From contig JAVXCQ010000001.1 in NCBI GenBank assembly GCA_036659415.1, forward strand, positions 62,001 to 126,000: a DNA stretch of 64,000 bases, in the 5' to 3' direction. The notes below the pieces were generated by a model. The model saw only the letters and a program-made list of their open reading frames with translations, did no database searches and was not told the DNA's origin. Positions 42,737 to 51,161 of the stretch are shown piece by piece. How positions within the stretch are numbered: the first letter of the stretch is position 1; each line of letters begins with the position of its first letter. The stretch comes from JAVXCQ01 sp036659415. GTDB lineage: Bacteria; Bacillota; Negativicutes; Acidaminococcales; Acidaminococcaceae. Both the position numbers and the translations under genes were made by a program.

Positions 42737-43747
42737 TTAATAGATAATATCCTTATTAATTGCGGCTAAATCCTGACGGCCGGTCATAATCATTGCTGCT
42801 ACCAGTTCTTCCTGCAAATGTTTAAACAAACAGGTGACGCCAGCTACTCCGCCGGCACCGGCCTGAGTCACAGGTCGCCCCACTAAGACGGCATCTGCCC
42901 CTAGCGCTAGCATTTTAAGCACATCAAAACCGGTACGAATACCACCATCAACAAAAATTTTCATTTTACCGCCTACTGCCTGGACAATACTCGGTAATAC
43001 GGTAGCTGTACCCGGCGTATGATCTAACACCCGCCCACCATGGTTGGAAACTACAATACCGTCGATGCCGGCACGCAAGCAACAAGCTGCATCTTCCGGC
43101 TCCATAATCCCTTTAATAATTAGCGGTAAAGTAATATTTTGTTTCAGTTCTACTAGTTCTTGATAAGTTTTAGGACCTACCGGTTGTCCCGAAACGGTCA
43201 TGTTAATCAAAGCAGCAGCGTCCACATCAATGGCTACTGCCAGTGCCCCACTAGCTGCTGCTTGGGCGGCCAACGCAATAATTTGGTCATTGGGCCGCGG
43301 TTTAATAGTGGGAATACCCCAGCCACCAGCCTCCCGCACTGCCTGTAATCCCCCTTGATAAATAGCTGGCAATTTACCATCGCCTACCATGCCTAGGGCT
43401 CCGGCGGCTTTTGCCCCCTCAAGTACGGCTCGGGCATACTCCTCTTCCGTAATATAGTTGTTCCAATTAAAAGCAATGCCGCCAATCGGTGCCGCCAAAA
43501 CAGGCATGGTCAGTTGCCGTCCCCACAAAGTAAAAGTAGTATCCGGTTCCGTCACGTTATGAATAATCCGTTGTCTCAACTGCACCGCCGCTAGAGCACT
43601 AATATTATTACGAAAAGCCTGTCCCGACCCTACACCACCGGCACCAGGTATTTCCCCTGCGCAAGCTCTGCCATCACAAACAGGGCACATTCTGCACGCC
43701 TGACCAAATTTTTCCCGCCCTAAGGCACGTAGTGTTTGCATATCCAT
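42737..43747 (-). CDS. FMN-dependent alpha-hydroxy-acid oxidizing protein with N-terminal cysteine cluster
   Basis: 336 residues. TIM-barrel of the lactate/glycolate oxidase family: PVLAAPIGG, PLIIKGIMEPEDA (FMN-contacting Lys), the active-site SNHGGR, DGGIRTGFDVLK and VGRPV. The usual substrate-binding Tyr at the N-terminus is not obvious. Cys18, 21, 24 and 29 (CRMCPVCDGRAC) precede the barrel and could bind iron-sulfur or zinc; several anaerobe members of the family share such a segment as I recall. Substrate unknown. The start at 43747 has AGAGG 10 bases upstream. Single gene between terminators. Confidence 0.87.
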   Translation of the reverse strand: MDMQTLRALGREKFGQACRMCPVCDGRACAGEIPGAGGVGSGQAFRNNISALAAVQLRQRIIHNVTEPDTTFTLWGRQLTMPVLAAPIGGIAFNWNNYITEEEYARAVLEGAKAAGALGMVGDGKLPAIYQGGLQAVREAGGWGIPTIKPRPNDQIIALAAQAAASGALAVAIDVDAAALINMTVSGQPVGPKTYQELVELKQNITLPLIIKGIMEPEDAACCLRAGIDGIVVSNHGGRVLDHTPGTATVLPSIVQAVGGKMKIFVDGGIRTGFDVLKMLALGADAVLVGRPVTQAGAGGVAGVTCLFKHLQEELVAAMIMTGRQDLAAINKDIIY

Positions 43748-43814
43748 TTGTTCTCAACCTCTTTTCCACTTTAATCAAGCTCTGCTTTTATTATACAACA
43801 AATCTCCCGCAAAC

Positions 43815-43847
43815 TAAAAAAGGCAAGTAGCCTAAAGCTACCTGCCT
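43815..43847 (-). terminator. Terminator after the M23 peptidase gene
   Basis: Arms 43821-43831 and 43837-43847 (AGGCARGTAGC, one G-T) with a 5-base loop, followed by TTTTTT on the minus strand. Confidence 0.85.
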
Positions 43848-43866
43848 GTAATGCGAGGGACTGTCC

Positions 43867-44778
43867 TTACCGATACAAAAATTGTAGGGGGTCAGTGGGT
43901 TCACCGTTTTTCCGCACTTCAAAATGTACGTGGGGTCCGGTACTATAACCGCTACTACCCACATAGCCTATAATAGCACCCCGTTGCACCTGGGAACCGG
44001 CTTCTACGGCTAAGGCGCTCATATGTCCGTAAGCTGTAGTCAACCCCTCTGCGTGTTCTAGCCGCACATAGCGTCCGTACCCACCATTCCAACCAGCCTT
44101 AGCTACATAGCCGCTGGCCGAAGCATACACTGGTGCTCCGTAGCTAGCCGCAATATCAATACCGGGATGAAAATCCGCTCCGGCGCCAAAAGGATCCGGG
44201 CGACCACCATAGGGAGAAGAGATTTCGCCACCCTCAGTAGGCCACAGATTAGGCGTGGCTTGTTGCTGATTAAGTTGTACCAACATATTGCTCAAATTTT
44301 CTCTTTTATAAGCAATCCGTTCTTCCAAAACTTTATATTGTCTGCTGAGCAAATCAAAGGTAGAAAGCGAGGTACTACCTGCTCCCCCCTGCCCTTTCAG
44401 ATCAGCCTCCCGAGAAGCACGATCGATACCGCTGCGAGAGCTTTGTTCGCCATCTTTTTCTAATTTTCTCCGGACTTGATTTTCCAAAGTAGCCAGCGTC
44501 GCCAACTGCTTTTGCATCTTTTCGTTGTCCGCCACCAGCTGTTGTAATTTTTCTGTTTGCTGACCATATTGACTGCGATAAACACTCAGTTCCTGCTGCT
44601 CACAATGTGCTTGGTACACATCGTGTCCTACCTTAGCTACGCCGCCTAAAAGGCAAACCGTAACTAGGCCTAAAATCGCTACCACTTGTTTGGTCAAATA
44701 AAAGGTTTGAGGTGCTTTGCCAGGGCGTGACCAAGTGAAACTATACTTGTCCGTTACCGGTTGTTTTTGTTGTTCCAT
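43867..44778 (-). CDS. Membrane-anchored M23 (LytM) peptidoglycan endopeptidase
   Basis: 303 residues. One membrane helix (about 30-50), then a coiled-coil (about 58-160, rich in Q/E/K/L), then the LytM domain (about 190-303). Zinc ligands: H in DFHPGID, and HVHFEV near the end; YGHMS is also typical. It resembles the NlpD/EnvC and Firmicute M23 proteins that cut peptide cross-links or activate amidases at division. All zinc ligands are present, so it is probably active. It is 100 bases after the flippase gene on the same strand. Confidence 0.92.
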   Translation of the reverse strand: MEQQKQPVTDKYSFTWSRPGKAPQTFYLTKQVVAILGLVTVCLLGGVAKVGHDVYQAHCEQQELSVYRSQYGQQTEKLQQLVADNEKMQKQLATLATLENQVRRKLEKDGEQSSRSGIDRASREADLKGQGGAGSTSLSTFDLLSRQYKVLEERIAYKRENLSNMLVQLNQQQATPNLWPTEGGEISSPYGGRPDPFGAGADFHPGIDIAASYGAPVYASASGYVAKAGWNGGYGRYVRLEHAEGLTTAYGHMSALAVEAGSQVQRGAIIGYVGSSGYSTGPHVHFEVRKNGEPTDPLQFLYR

Positions 44779-44878
44779 CCTTTAGCCTCCTCAGTGTTTT
44801 TTATTTTCCCATATTTAACAAATTTTTTCAAATTTCTTCAAATTAGTTTTCAAAAAAATCACATTTTCCTTATTTTAT

Positions 44879-46495
44879 TTAGTGAAAATAGCCAAACTTT
44901 TGTCCCCAGCTCAAAAGATGCCTTCCAGCAAACGGTAAATGCTCTACGTCTTCTCGTTGTAAGCCGCCAATCACGACTAGCACTACACCATAAACCGGTA
45001 CAGCAGCTAGCATGGCCGCCAAAATATTCCAAGCGCCCCACGTAGGCGTTACGGCCAATACGCCCACTACTGCGGCTCCCATAACGGCCGAAGCTACTAT
45101 GGTTTTGACAACTCCCAACACCGGTAATGCAAAATCGGTATATTTATAGATAAAAATCAAGTTCAGCACTGCCGCTAGGCCAATATCAGCCACCGTAGCC
45201 CAGGCCGCACCTTTAATACCCAGCCAGGGAATAGCCGTCAGATACCAATTAAGGCCTACTTTAGCGGCGCCAGCCGCCAACATATTGACCACCGGGATAG
45301 TAGTCTTGCCCAAACCCTGCAAAATACCTGTACTAACCTGATGTAAACCCAAAAGAAAAATCGCCATACTCATGGTTTGAATTGCCGGTGCCGCCAGCGG
45401 TGCATTGTAAATCATCGCTGCGATTTTTTCGGCTAGCAAAAACAGTCCTACCGAGCAAGGAATAGTGATAATAGAAGCCACCCTAAAGGCAGTTTTGGTC
45501 TTTTCCTTAATGCCCAAAAAATCACCCAACGCCCGTGATTCGGCAATCGCCGGTACTAAACTAATGGACAGGGACGCCGTCAAGATAGTAGAAAGATTAA
45601 CAAGGGGCACGGCCATGCCGGTCAAATAACCAAAAAGCTCCGTAGCGTGTCCTACTGCAAAACCGGCTGTTTCTAAGCGTGCTGGTACAATTAATAAATC
45701 CAGATTCGCCACCACAGGTAGCATTAAGCTCGACATAGAAACAGGTAGTGCCAAGGCCACCAAGCGCCGCACCACTGACCAGGCCGGTTCCTTCACCGCT
45801 CCGAGGGCCTGCCTTACCAGCTCACCTTTGAACTGTTTTTTCAGTCGGTTATAGAACCAGCACAGCACCAATAGCCCGCACAAAGCACCCACACCGGCAC
45901 CCATGCTAGCACCACCGGCAGCGTAGGCTAACCCCTGGGGCATTAAAAGATTGGCAAAAAAAATCATGGTCACCACCCGCGTCAACTGCTCCACAATTTC
46001 TGAAGCAGCCGTTGGCGTCATAATCTGCCAGCCTTGCAAATAACCCCGAAAACTGGAAAGGAACGTCACAAAAAAGACCGCCGGCGCCAAGGCAATAATC
46101 GAATAATAGGCCCTCGCATCACGAATCCAGTGATAATCAATAAGCCACCTAGCACCCACTAACAGTGCCAAAGAAAAAATCAGCCCGGTCACAAAAAGTA
46201 GCCGCAGAGAAATATGAAATACTCGCTTAGCACCTAAATAATCGTGTTGAGCGATCTTCTCCGCTGTAATAATAGAAATAGCCACCGGAATGCCGGCAGA
46301 AGAAACGGTAATTGCCATTAAATAGATGGGGAAACCCATTTGGTACAGCCCAATGCCCTCTCCCCCCATAATGCGAGAAAGGATAATCCAATTAAGAGAG
46401 CCAATTACCTTAACGACAATACTGGACACTGTAAGAATTAATGTCCCTTTGAGAAATTTATGGTTATTTGTACCTGCTTGTTGTTTTTTGTCCAT
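44879..46495 (-). CDS. SpoVB/MurJ-like polysaccharide flippase (MOP superfamily)
   Basis: 538 residues with about 14 hydrophobic helices. The N-terminal FLKGTLILTVSSIVVKVIGSLNWIILSRIMGGEGIGLYQMGFPIY is broken into family motifs typical of SpoVB-type oligosaccharide exporters, which flip lipid-linked sugars such as lipid II. It need not mean sporulation, since non-spore-formers also carry it. The ATG at 46495 has AAGGCGG 5 bases upstream; an ATG at 46528 has no SD. Neighbouring M23 peptidase fits an envelope role. Confidence 0.88.
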   Translation of the reverse strand: MDKKQQAGTNNHKFLKGTLILTVSSIVVKVIGSLNWIILSRIMGGEGIGLYQMGFPIYLMAITVSSAGIPVAISIITAEKIAQHDYLGAKRVFHISLRLLFVTGLIFSLALLVGARWLIDYHWIRDARAYYSIIALAPAVFFVTFLSSFRGYLQGWQIMTPTAASEIVEQLTRVVTMIFFANLLMPQGLAYAAGGASMGAGVGALCGLLVLCWFYNRLKKQFKGELVRQALGAVKEPAWSVVRRLVALALPVSMSSLMLPVVANLDLLIVPARLETAGFAVGHATELFGYLTGMAVPLVNLSTILTASLSISLVPAIAESRALGDFLGIKEKTKTAFRVASIITIPCSVGLFLLAEKIAAMIYNAPLAAPAIQTMSMAIFLLGLHQVSTGILQGLGKTTIPVVNMLAAGAAKVGLNWYLTAIPWLGIKGAAWATVADIGLAAVLNLIFIYKYTDFALPVLGVVKTIVASAVMGAAVVGVLAVTPTWGAWNILAAMLAAVPVYGVVLVVIGGLQREDVEHLPFAGRHLLSWGQKFGYFH

Positions 46496-46600
46496 GCCGG
46501 CCGCCTTATCTAGATTGTGCTTACCCATAATTCACATAACTATACATTTTTAATTATCCTCTGATACTGACTATTTTACAAGTCTTTTTTCTCCTAACGA

Positions 46601-46629
46601 TTGCTTTCCGCAAAGTCACTTGGTACAAT
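46601..46629 (+). promoter_or_regulatory. Promoter of the first BMP lipoprotein gene
   Basis: TTGCTT (46601-46606), 17-base spacer, TACAAT (46624-46629). The boxes are identical to those of the second gene's promoter. Confidence 0.65.
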
Positions 46630-46666
46630 AAAAGTAACTTTTAAACAATTTAAAGGAGGCTTCTCT

Positions 46667-47761
46667 ATGCAAAAACTTTTCGCCCTAGCTCTGGCACTAG
46701 TCCTTACCTGCGGTACTCTAGTGGGGTGCGGCGGCGACAAAAAGTCCCCCGACACCTCGCCGGCTACTAAAACCAAAGTTGCTTTTGTCTACGTTAGCTC
46801 GGCCAAAGATGGTGGTTATTCCTATGCCCATGACCTAGGACGCCAGTATGTGGACAAACATTTGCCCAACGTGCAAACGACCTTTATGGAAGCTGTCCCC
46901 GAGGGCTCCGATGCGGAACGCGTCATTACTCAATTGGCTGCCCAGGGAAACAAAATCATCTTTACCACCAGTTTCGGCTATATGGATCCCACCATTAATG
47001 TAGCCAAAAAATATCCAGATATTACTTTTCTTCATTGCTCTGGCTTTAAAACAGCTCCCAATGTTGGCACCTACTTTGGCCGGATATATGAATCCCGTTA
47101 TTTAACCGGTATGGTGGCGGCTAAAACCACCAAAACCAATACCATTGGTTACGTAGCAGCCTTCCCTATTCCGGAAGTCGTCCGGGGCATTAATGCCTTT
47201 ACCCTAGGTGCTCAAGCCGTTAATCCTCATGTCAAAGTCCAGGTACTATGGACCAATACCTGGTATAACCCGGCTACGGAAAAACAAGCGGCAATTACCC
47301 TTTTAGATGCCGGAGCTGATGTCATCGCCCAACACCAAAACACGCCCGGCCCACAACAGGCAGCTGAAGAAAAAGGTAAATATGGCATCGGCTATAACGT
47401 AGATATGTCAACGGCCGCACCCACTGCTTCTCTCACTTCAGCTGTGTGGAATTGGGGTCCCTACTATGTGAAAACTATTCAAAACGTTCTGGCTGGCACC
47501 TGGAAGTCCGGTGCTTATTGGGGTGAAATGAAAGACCAAGTAGTTGATATCGCACCTTACGGCCCGGCTGTATCCGCCGAAGCCAAAAAACTAACTGACG
47601 CCGCCAAGGCCAAAATTATTGATGGTAGTCTTAACGTCTTTACCGGTCCACTCAAGGATCAAAACGGCAACGAAAAAATTCCCGCCGGTCAAACCATCAG
47701 TGATGAAGACCTCCTCAAGATGGATTGGTTCGTTCAAGGCGTGTACGGTAATATTAAATAA
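46667..47761 (+). CDS. BMP/PnrA-type substrate-binding lipoprotein, copy 1
   Basis: 364 residues. Signal peptide with lipobox LVGC; Cys21 would be lipidated. Then a periplasmic-binding fold of the basic membrane protein family (TKVAFVYVSSAKDGGYSYAHDLGR, FTTSFGYMDPTINVAKKYPDITFLH, TNTIGYVAAFPIPEVVRGINAF). Family members with a known ligand bind nucleosides and feed an ABC transporter, but no permease or ATPase gene is nearby. AAAGGAGG precedes the ATG at 46667; an in-frame ATG at 46601 lies inside the promoter. Very similar to the next gene, same length. Confidence 0.92.
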   Translation: MQKLFALALALVLTCGTLVGCGGDKKSPDTSPATKTKVAFVYVSSAKDGGYSYAHDLGRQYVDKHLPNVQTTFMEAVPEGSDAERVITQLAAQGNKIIFTTSFGYMDPTINVAKKYPDITFLHCSGFKTAPNVGTYFGRIYESRYLTGMVAAKTTKTNTIGYVAAFPIPEVVRGINAFTLGAQAVNPHVKVQVLWTNTWYNPATEKQAAITLLDAGADVIAQHQNTPGPQQAAEEKGKYGIGYNVDMSTAAPTASLTSAVWNWGPYYVKTIQNVLAGTWKSGAYWGEMKDQVVDIAPYGPAVSAEAKKLTDAAKAKIIDGSLNVFTGPLKDQNGNEKIPAGQTISDEDLLKMDWFVQGVYGNIK

Positions 47762-47772
47762 GTCGGTAGCTC

Positions 47773-47806
47773 AAGACCGGTAGCAGCTTCTGCTACCGGT
47801 CTTTTT
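47773..47806 (+). terminator. Terminator between the two BMP genes
   Basis: A 14-base perfect stem (47773-47786 and 47790-47803, arm AAGACCGGTAGCAG) with a 3-base loop and a T-run. Confidence 0.9.
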
Positions 47807-47817
47807 AGGTTTAAGGA

Positions 47818-47846
47818 TTGCTTTCCTTTGGTACTCTTGATACAAT
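47818..47846 (+). promoter_or_regulatory. Promoter of the second BMP lipoprotein gene
   Basis: TTGCTT (47818-47823), 17-base spacer, TACAAT (47841-47846); same hexamers and spacing as the first copy although the spacer sequence differs. Confidence 0.65.
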
Positions 47847-47882
47847 AAAGTCAAATTATAAAAAACTCAAGGAGGCTTCCCC

Positions 47883-48977
47883 ATGAAAAAACTCTTAATC
47901 CTGGCGCTGACGCTAGCAGTTGCTTGCGGCGCTCTTGTTGGTTGCGGTGGCGACAAAAAAGCTACTGACAAAAAAAACGGTGAAAAAACCAAGGTCGCTT
48001 TTGTGTACATTAGCTCTGCCAATGATGGTGGCTACTCCATGGCTCACGACATCGGCCGCCAATATGTAGACAAAAATCTACCCAACGTGCAAACCAGCTT
48101 CGTCGAAGCAGTTCCCTCCGGCGCTGACGCCGAACGTGTTATCAATCAATTAGCCGCTCAAGGTAATAAAATAATCTTTACCACCAGCTTCGGCTATATG
48201 GATCCTACCATTAATGTTGCTAAAAAATATCCTGATATTACTTTCCTCCATTGCTCCGGTTATAAAACTGCCCCTAATGTGGGGACTTACTTTGGCCGGA
48301 TGTATGAAGCCCGTTATTTAACCGGTATGGTGGCAGCTAAAACCACTAAAACCAACACTATCGGCTATGTAGCAGCTTTTCCTATTCCGGAAGTTGTCCG
48401 TGGTATTAACGCCTTTACTCTTGGTGCCCGTGCCGTTAACCCTGACGTAAAGGTTCAAGTTGTCTGGACCAACACCTGGTACAATCCGGCCGGTGAAAAA
48501 CAAGCGGCTATGACCCTTTTAGATGCTGGTGCCGATGTTATTGCTCAACATCAAGATACTTTTGGCCCGCAACAAGCTGCGGAAGAACGTGGCAAATACA
48601 GTATCGGTTACAATATGGATGCTGCCAAATTTGCACCGCACGCTGCCCTTACTTCTGCTGTTTGGAACTGGGGTCCTTACTATGTAAAAACCATTCAAGA
48701 TATTTTAGCCGGCAAGTGGCAGGGTGGTGCCTACTGGGGTGAAATGAAAGACCAAGTTATCGATATTGCCCCTTATGGTCCAGGCGTAAGTGCAGACACT
48801 AAAAAGCTAGTCGACGCTGCTAAAGCCAAAATTATTGATGGTAGCCTTAAAGTTTTTGTCGGCCCGATTAAAGACCAAAATGGTAATGAAAAAGTCGCTG
48901 CCGGTCAAACCATCAGTGATAGCGATTTGCTAAAAATAGATTGGTTCGTGCAAGGTGTAGACGGTAATATTAATTAA
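47883..48977 (+). CDS. BMP/PnrA-type substrate-binding lipoprotein, copy 2
   Basis: 364 residues with lipobox LVGC (Cys21) and AAGGAGG upstream. By eye it is well over 80% identical to copy 1, including FTTSFGYMDPTINVAKKYPD and GVDGNIN at the end. Differences cluster in the linker after the lipobox and in a few surface positions, and also change QNTPGPQQ to QDTFGPQQ, a place where BMP proteins contact ligand (inference). Each copy has its own promoter and terminator, so they can be regulated apart. Confidence 0.92.
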   Translation: MKKLLILALTLAVACGALVGCGGDKKATDKKNGEKTKVAFVYISSANDGGYSMAHDIGRQYVDKNLPNVQTSFVEAVPSGADAERVINQLAAQGNKIIFTTSFGYMDPTINVAKKYPDITFLHCSGYKTAPNVGTYFGRMYEARYLTGMVAAKTTKTNTIGYVAAFPIPEVVRGINAFTLGARAVNPDVKVQVVWTNTWYNPAGEKQAAMTLLDAGADVIAQHQDTFGPQQAAEERGKYSIGYNMDAAKFAPHAALTSAVWNWGPYYVKTIQDILAGKWQGGAYWGEMKDQVIDIAPYGPGVSADTKKLVDAAKAKIIDGSLKVFVGPIKDQNGNEKVAAGQTISDSDLLKIDWFVQGVDGNIN

Positions 48978-49020
48978 GCGTCGCCACAAAATATGAGCAA
49001 CAAACCGTATCGTTAATTTA

Positions 49021-49053
49021 CAAAGGCCCCACCGCATTGCGGTGGGGTCTTTG
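49021..49053. terminator. Bidirectional terminator
   Basis: A 15-position stem with one G-T/mismatch (49021-49035 and 49039-49053, core CCCCACCGC/GCGGTGGGG) between convergent genes. Confidence 0.85.
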
Positions 49054-49068
49054 TGTTTAAACTAGTCT

Positions 49069-49509
49069 TTAAATTTTTACATCGATTTGTGCTGACACAC
49101 CGACACCTTGCACTCGGCTAAAATTAGTAGGGTTTTTACTGTCAATCGGAATTAGAGCCTTAACCCGAAAACCATTGTTCAAGAAATTGCCCTCCAATTG
49201 CAAAGCAGATTGGCACTCATCTACCAGGGCTTGCGGTCCTGATACCTGCGCCGCACCTACATAGCTGCTGTTACCAACGGTAATCACTGGTACTACTTTA
49301 GTCGCATAATCACTGCTAACCCCATACTTAGCCGTTAGGCTATTAATGAACTTATTTAAGTCCCCCGCATTGCGGTCAACTAAATAGGCAATACCCCCCG
49401 TTTTTACTATTTTACCCAGACCATCTAAAAGTCCTGCGTGCACGGTTGGCATGGAATTCCCCAAAATAAATCCACAAAGAGCGGCAACGATAATTGTTTT
49501 CTTCTGCAT
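49069..49509 (-). CDS. Small secreted protein of unknown function
   Basis: 146 residues. A clear signal peptide (KK, hydrophobic 5-17, cleavage after HA at about 25) followed by GLLDGLGKIVKTGGIAYLVD. The mature part is about 121 residues, contains VVPVITVGNSSYVGAAQVSGP and ends ...SRVQGVGVSAQIDVKI. One cysteine in the mature chain, no lipobox. I do not recognise a named family. The strong predicted beta content and export suggest a periplasmic or outer-membrane-associated protein. GGAGG stands 8 bases before the ATG. Monocistronic. Confidence 0.8.
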   Translation of the reverse strand: MQKKTIIVAALCGFILGNSMPTVHAGLLDGLGKIVKTGGIAYLVDRNAGDLNKFINSLTAKYGVSSDYATKVVPVITVGNSSYVGAAQVSGPQALVDECQSALQLEGNFLNNGFRVKALIPIDSKNPTNFSRVQGVGVSAQIDVKI

Positions 49510-49666
49510 TAGTACAACCTCCTCACAAGCTTAATTGCTTACTACTTCCACATTTACCGTAATAATCCTTTATTTTATCTAGGATTTCTTCCGCTACCTG
49601 CTTGTTCGCCATACTACCTAGCTTTTATGTTATAATGAACTTATTACTTTTAAGGAGGTTATACAA

Positions 49667-50305
49667 ATGACGAAAGTGCTTTTCGAAGCCCAACAGCTTT
49701 GTTTTCATGAAAAAATTTGTTATGCCAATCTGACTATTCCCGCCGAGCAAACTACTTTTATCGTCGGTCCCAGCGGCACCGGCAAATCTACTTTGCTCCG
49801 CTTATTTAATGCCGTTTTATCGCCAACCCACGGCACGATTTTCTTTGAGGGACGTGATTTAGCCACCCTAGACACGATTACCCTCCGCCAACAAGTCCTG
49901 CTCATTAGTCAAGCCGTCTATCTTTTTGACGGTACAATTCGAGATAATTTTCTCCAGTATTATGCCCACCGGGAACTACCCCTACCCTCGGACAGCAGTA
50001 TGCTAGAGTTTTTAAGACTCTGTGGTGTCACTTTTCCGCTAGACGCAACTTGCAACACCATGAGTGGTGGCGAAAAGCAACGAGTTTATCTCGCTATTTT
50101 TCTTTCCTTTCAACCGCGGGTACTCATGTTAGACGAGCCCACCTCTGCTTTAGACACTACCACTGGACACCAAGTCATCGCTAACATTTTAACTTTTTGC
50201 CGACAGACAGGCATTACCGTCCTCATTGTCAGTCACGACCATACCCTGACCGAACAATTTGCTGATAATGTGCTGACTTTAGAAAGGGTGGCCGGCCATG
50301 CGTGA
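49667..50305 (+). CDS. fetA: ABC transporter ATP-binding protein, FetA/YbbL type
   Basis: 212 residues. Walker A GPSGTGKST, Q-loop LLISQAVYLF, signature MSGGEKQR, Walker B VLMLDEPTSALD and H-loop SHDH are complete. The following gene is its UPF0014 permease, so this is the ATPase of a FetAB-type exporter, implicated in iron export and peroxide resistance in E. coli. Preceded by AAGGAGG and a TATAAT-like -10 near 49630. Overlaps fetB by 8 bases. Confidence 0.9.
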   Translation: MTKVLFEAQQLCFHEKICYANLTIPAEQTTFIVGPSGTGKSTLLRLFNAVLSPTHGTIFFEGRDLATLDTITLRQQVLLISQAVYLFDGTIRDNFLQYYAHRELPLPSDSSMLEFLRLCGVTFPLDATCNTMSGGEKQRVYLAIFLSFQPRVLMLDEPTSALDTTTGHQVIANILTFCRQTGITVLIVSHDHTLTEQFADNVLTLERVAGHA

Positions 50306-51071
50306 AGTAGTACAACTGAGTATTCTCCAATTTAGTGCCGTTTATTTACTGCTCCTTGTCATCTTAGCTATTATGCGTCACGCTAAAATCAACCAAACCA
50401 AATTGCTGTTGGTCGCCAGTTGCCGCATGACGGTACAGCTGGTTTTGGCAGGACTAATTCTCACTTATATTTTTGAAAATCCACACCCCGCTTTTACCGT
50501 CTTATATCTCCTAGCCATGGTTTGTTTTGCAGTGAAACGTACTTTAGCCAAAAATCCCGGACTTAATCACGCCTTTAAGCTAGCGGTAGCGGCTTCGTTA
50601 GCTCTTACAGGGCTAACGATTTTGGCCTTTTTTGTCCTCGGTATCGTGGGGCAAAGCTTCTTTAATCCCCAGTACACCATTCCACTTGCCGGTATGATTA
50701 TCGGTAATGCCATGACTGGTGTAACCTTGGCTCTCAAAGCTTTTAATGATGGCTTACAAAGTCAACGCCCCAAGCTTGACGCCTTACTAAATCTGGGTGC
50801 TACGCCTAAAAAAATCCTCTTACCCCATGTTAATAACGCTTTGGAAACAGCACTCTTACCCACTATGAACAATATGCTGGGCATGGGCATTATTTCCCTC
50901 CCCGGCATGATGACTGGGCAAATTCTTTCCGGTACCTTGCCCATGACGGCGATTATGTATCAAATTGCTATTATGATTGCCATTTGTGCGACTGTGTGCC
51001 TGGCTTCTTTCTGCGCTTTGCATTTCGGTTATCGTACCTTGGTCAACAGTCGCAACCAAATTACTCTTTAA
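50298..51071 (+). CDS. fetB: Iron-export ABC permease FetB (UPF0014/YbbM)
   Basis: 257 residues with six to seven hydrophobic helices. Family motifs: RMTVQLVLAGLILTYIF, GMIIGNAMTGVTLAL, LLNLGATPKKILLPHVNNAL, and SLPGMMTGQILSG. It forms the membrane part of the FetAB exporter. Substrate assignment to iron rests on the E. coli work; other metals are possible. Its stop is followed by a bidirectional terminator. Confidence 0.9.
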   Translation: MREVVQLSILQFSAVYLLLLVILAIMRHAKINQTKLLLVASCRMTVQLVLAGLILTYIFENPHPAFTVLYLLAMVCFAVKRTLAKNPGLNHAFKLAVAASLALTGLTILAFFVLGIVGQSFFNPQYTIPLAGMIIGNAMTGVTLALKAFNDGLQSQRPKLDALLNLGATPKKILLPHVNNALETALLPTMNNMLGMGIISLPGMMTGQILSGTLPMTAIMYQIAIMIAICATVCLASFCALHFGYRTLVNSRNQITL

Positions 51072-51102
51072 ATTACAACCAACTCCAACCGCCTTAGCAC
51101 AT

Positions 51103-51146
51103 TAAGAGGGTAGGTAACTCGCCGCCGCGAGCTACCTACCCTCTTA
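51103..51146. terminator. Bidirectional terminator between fetB and metH
   Basis: A 14-base stem (TAAGAGGGTAGGTA / TACCTACCCTCTTA, outer ends 51103 and 51146) with an inner TCGC/GCGA pairing. Confidence 0.88.
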
Positions 51147-51161
51147 GTTCGTTATTAAGCT

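Noticed and set aside
44879..46495. SpoVB-like protein as evidence for sporulation
   Set aside because: The family also occurs in non-spore-formers as a lipid-linked sugar flippase, and no spore-specific genes were seen.
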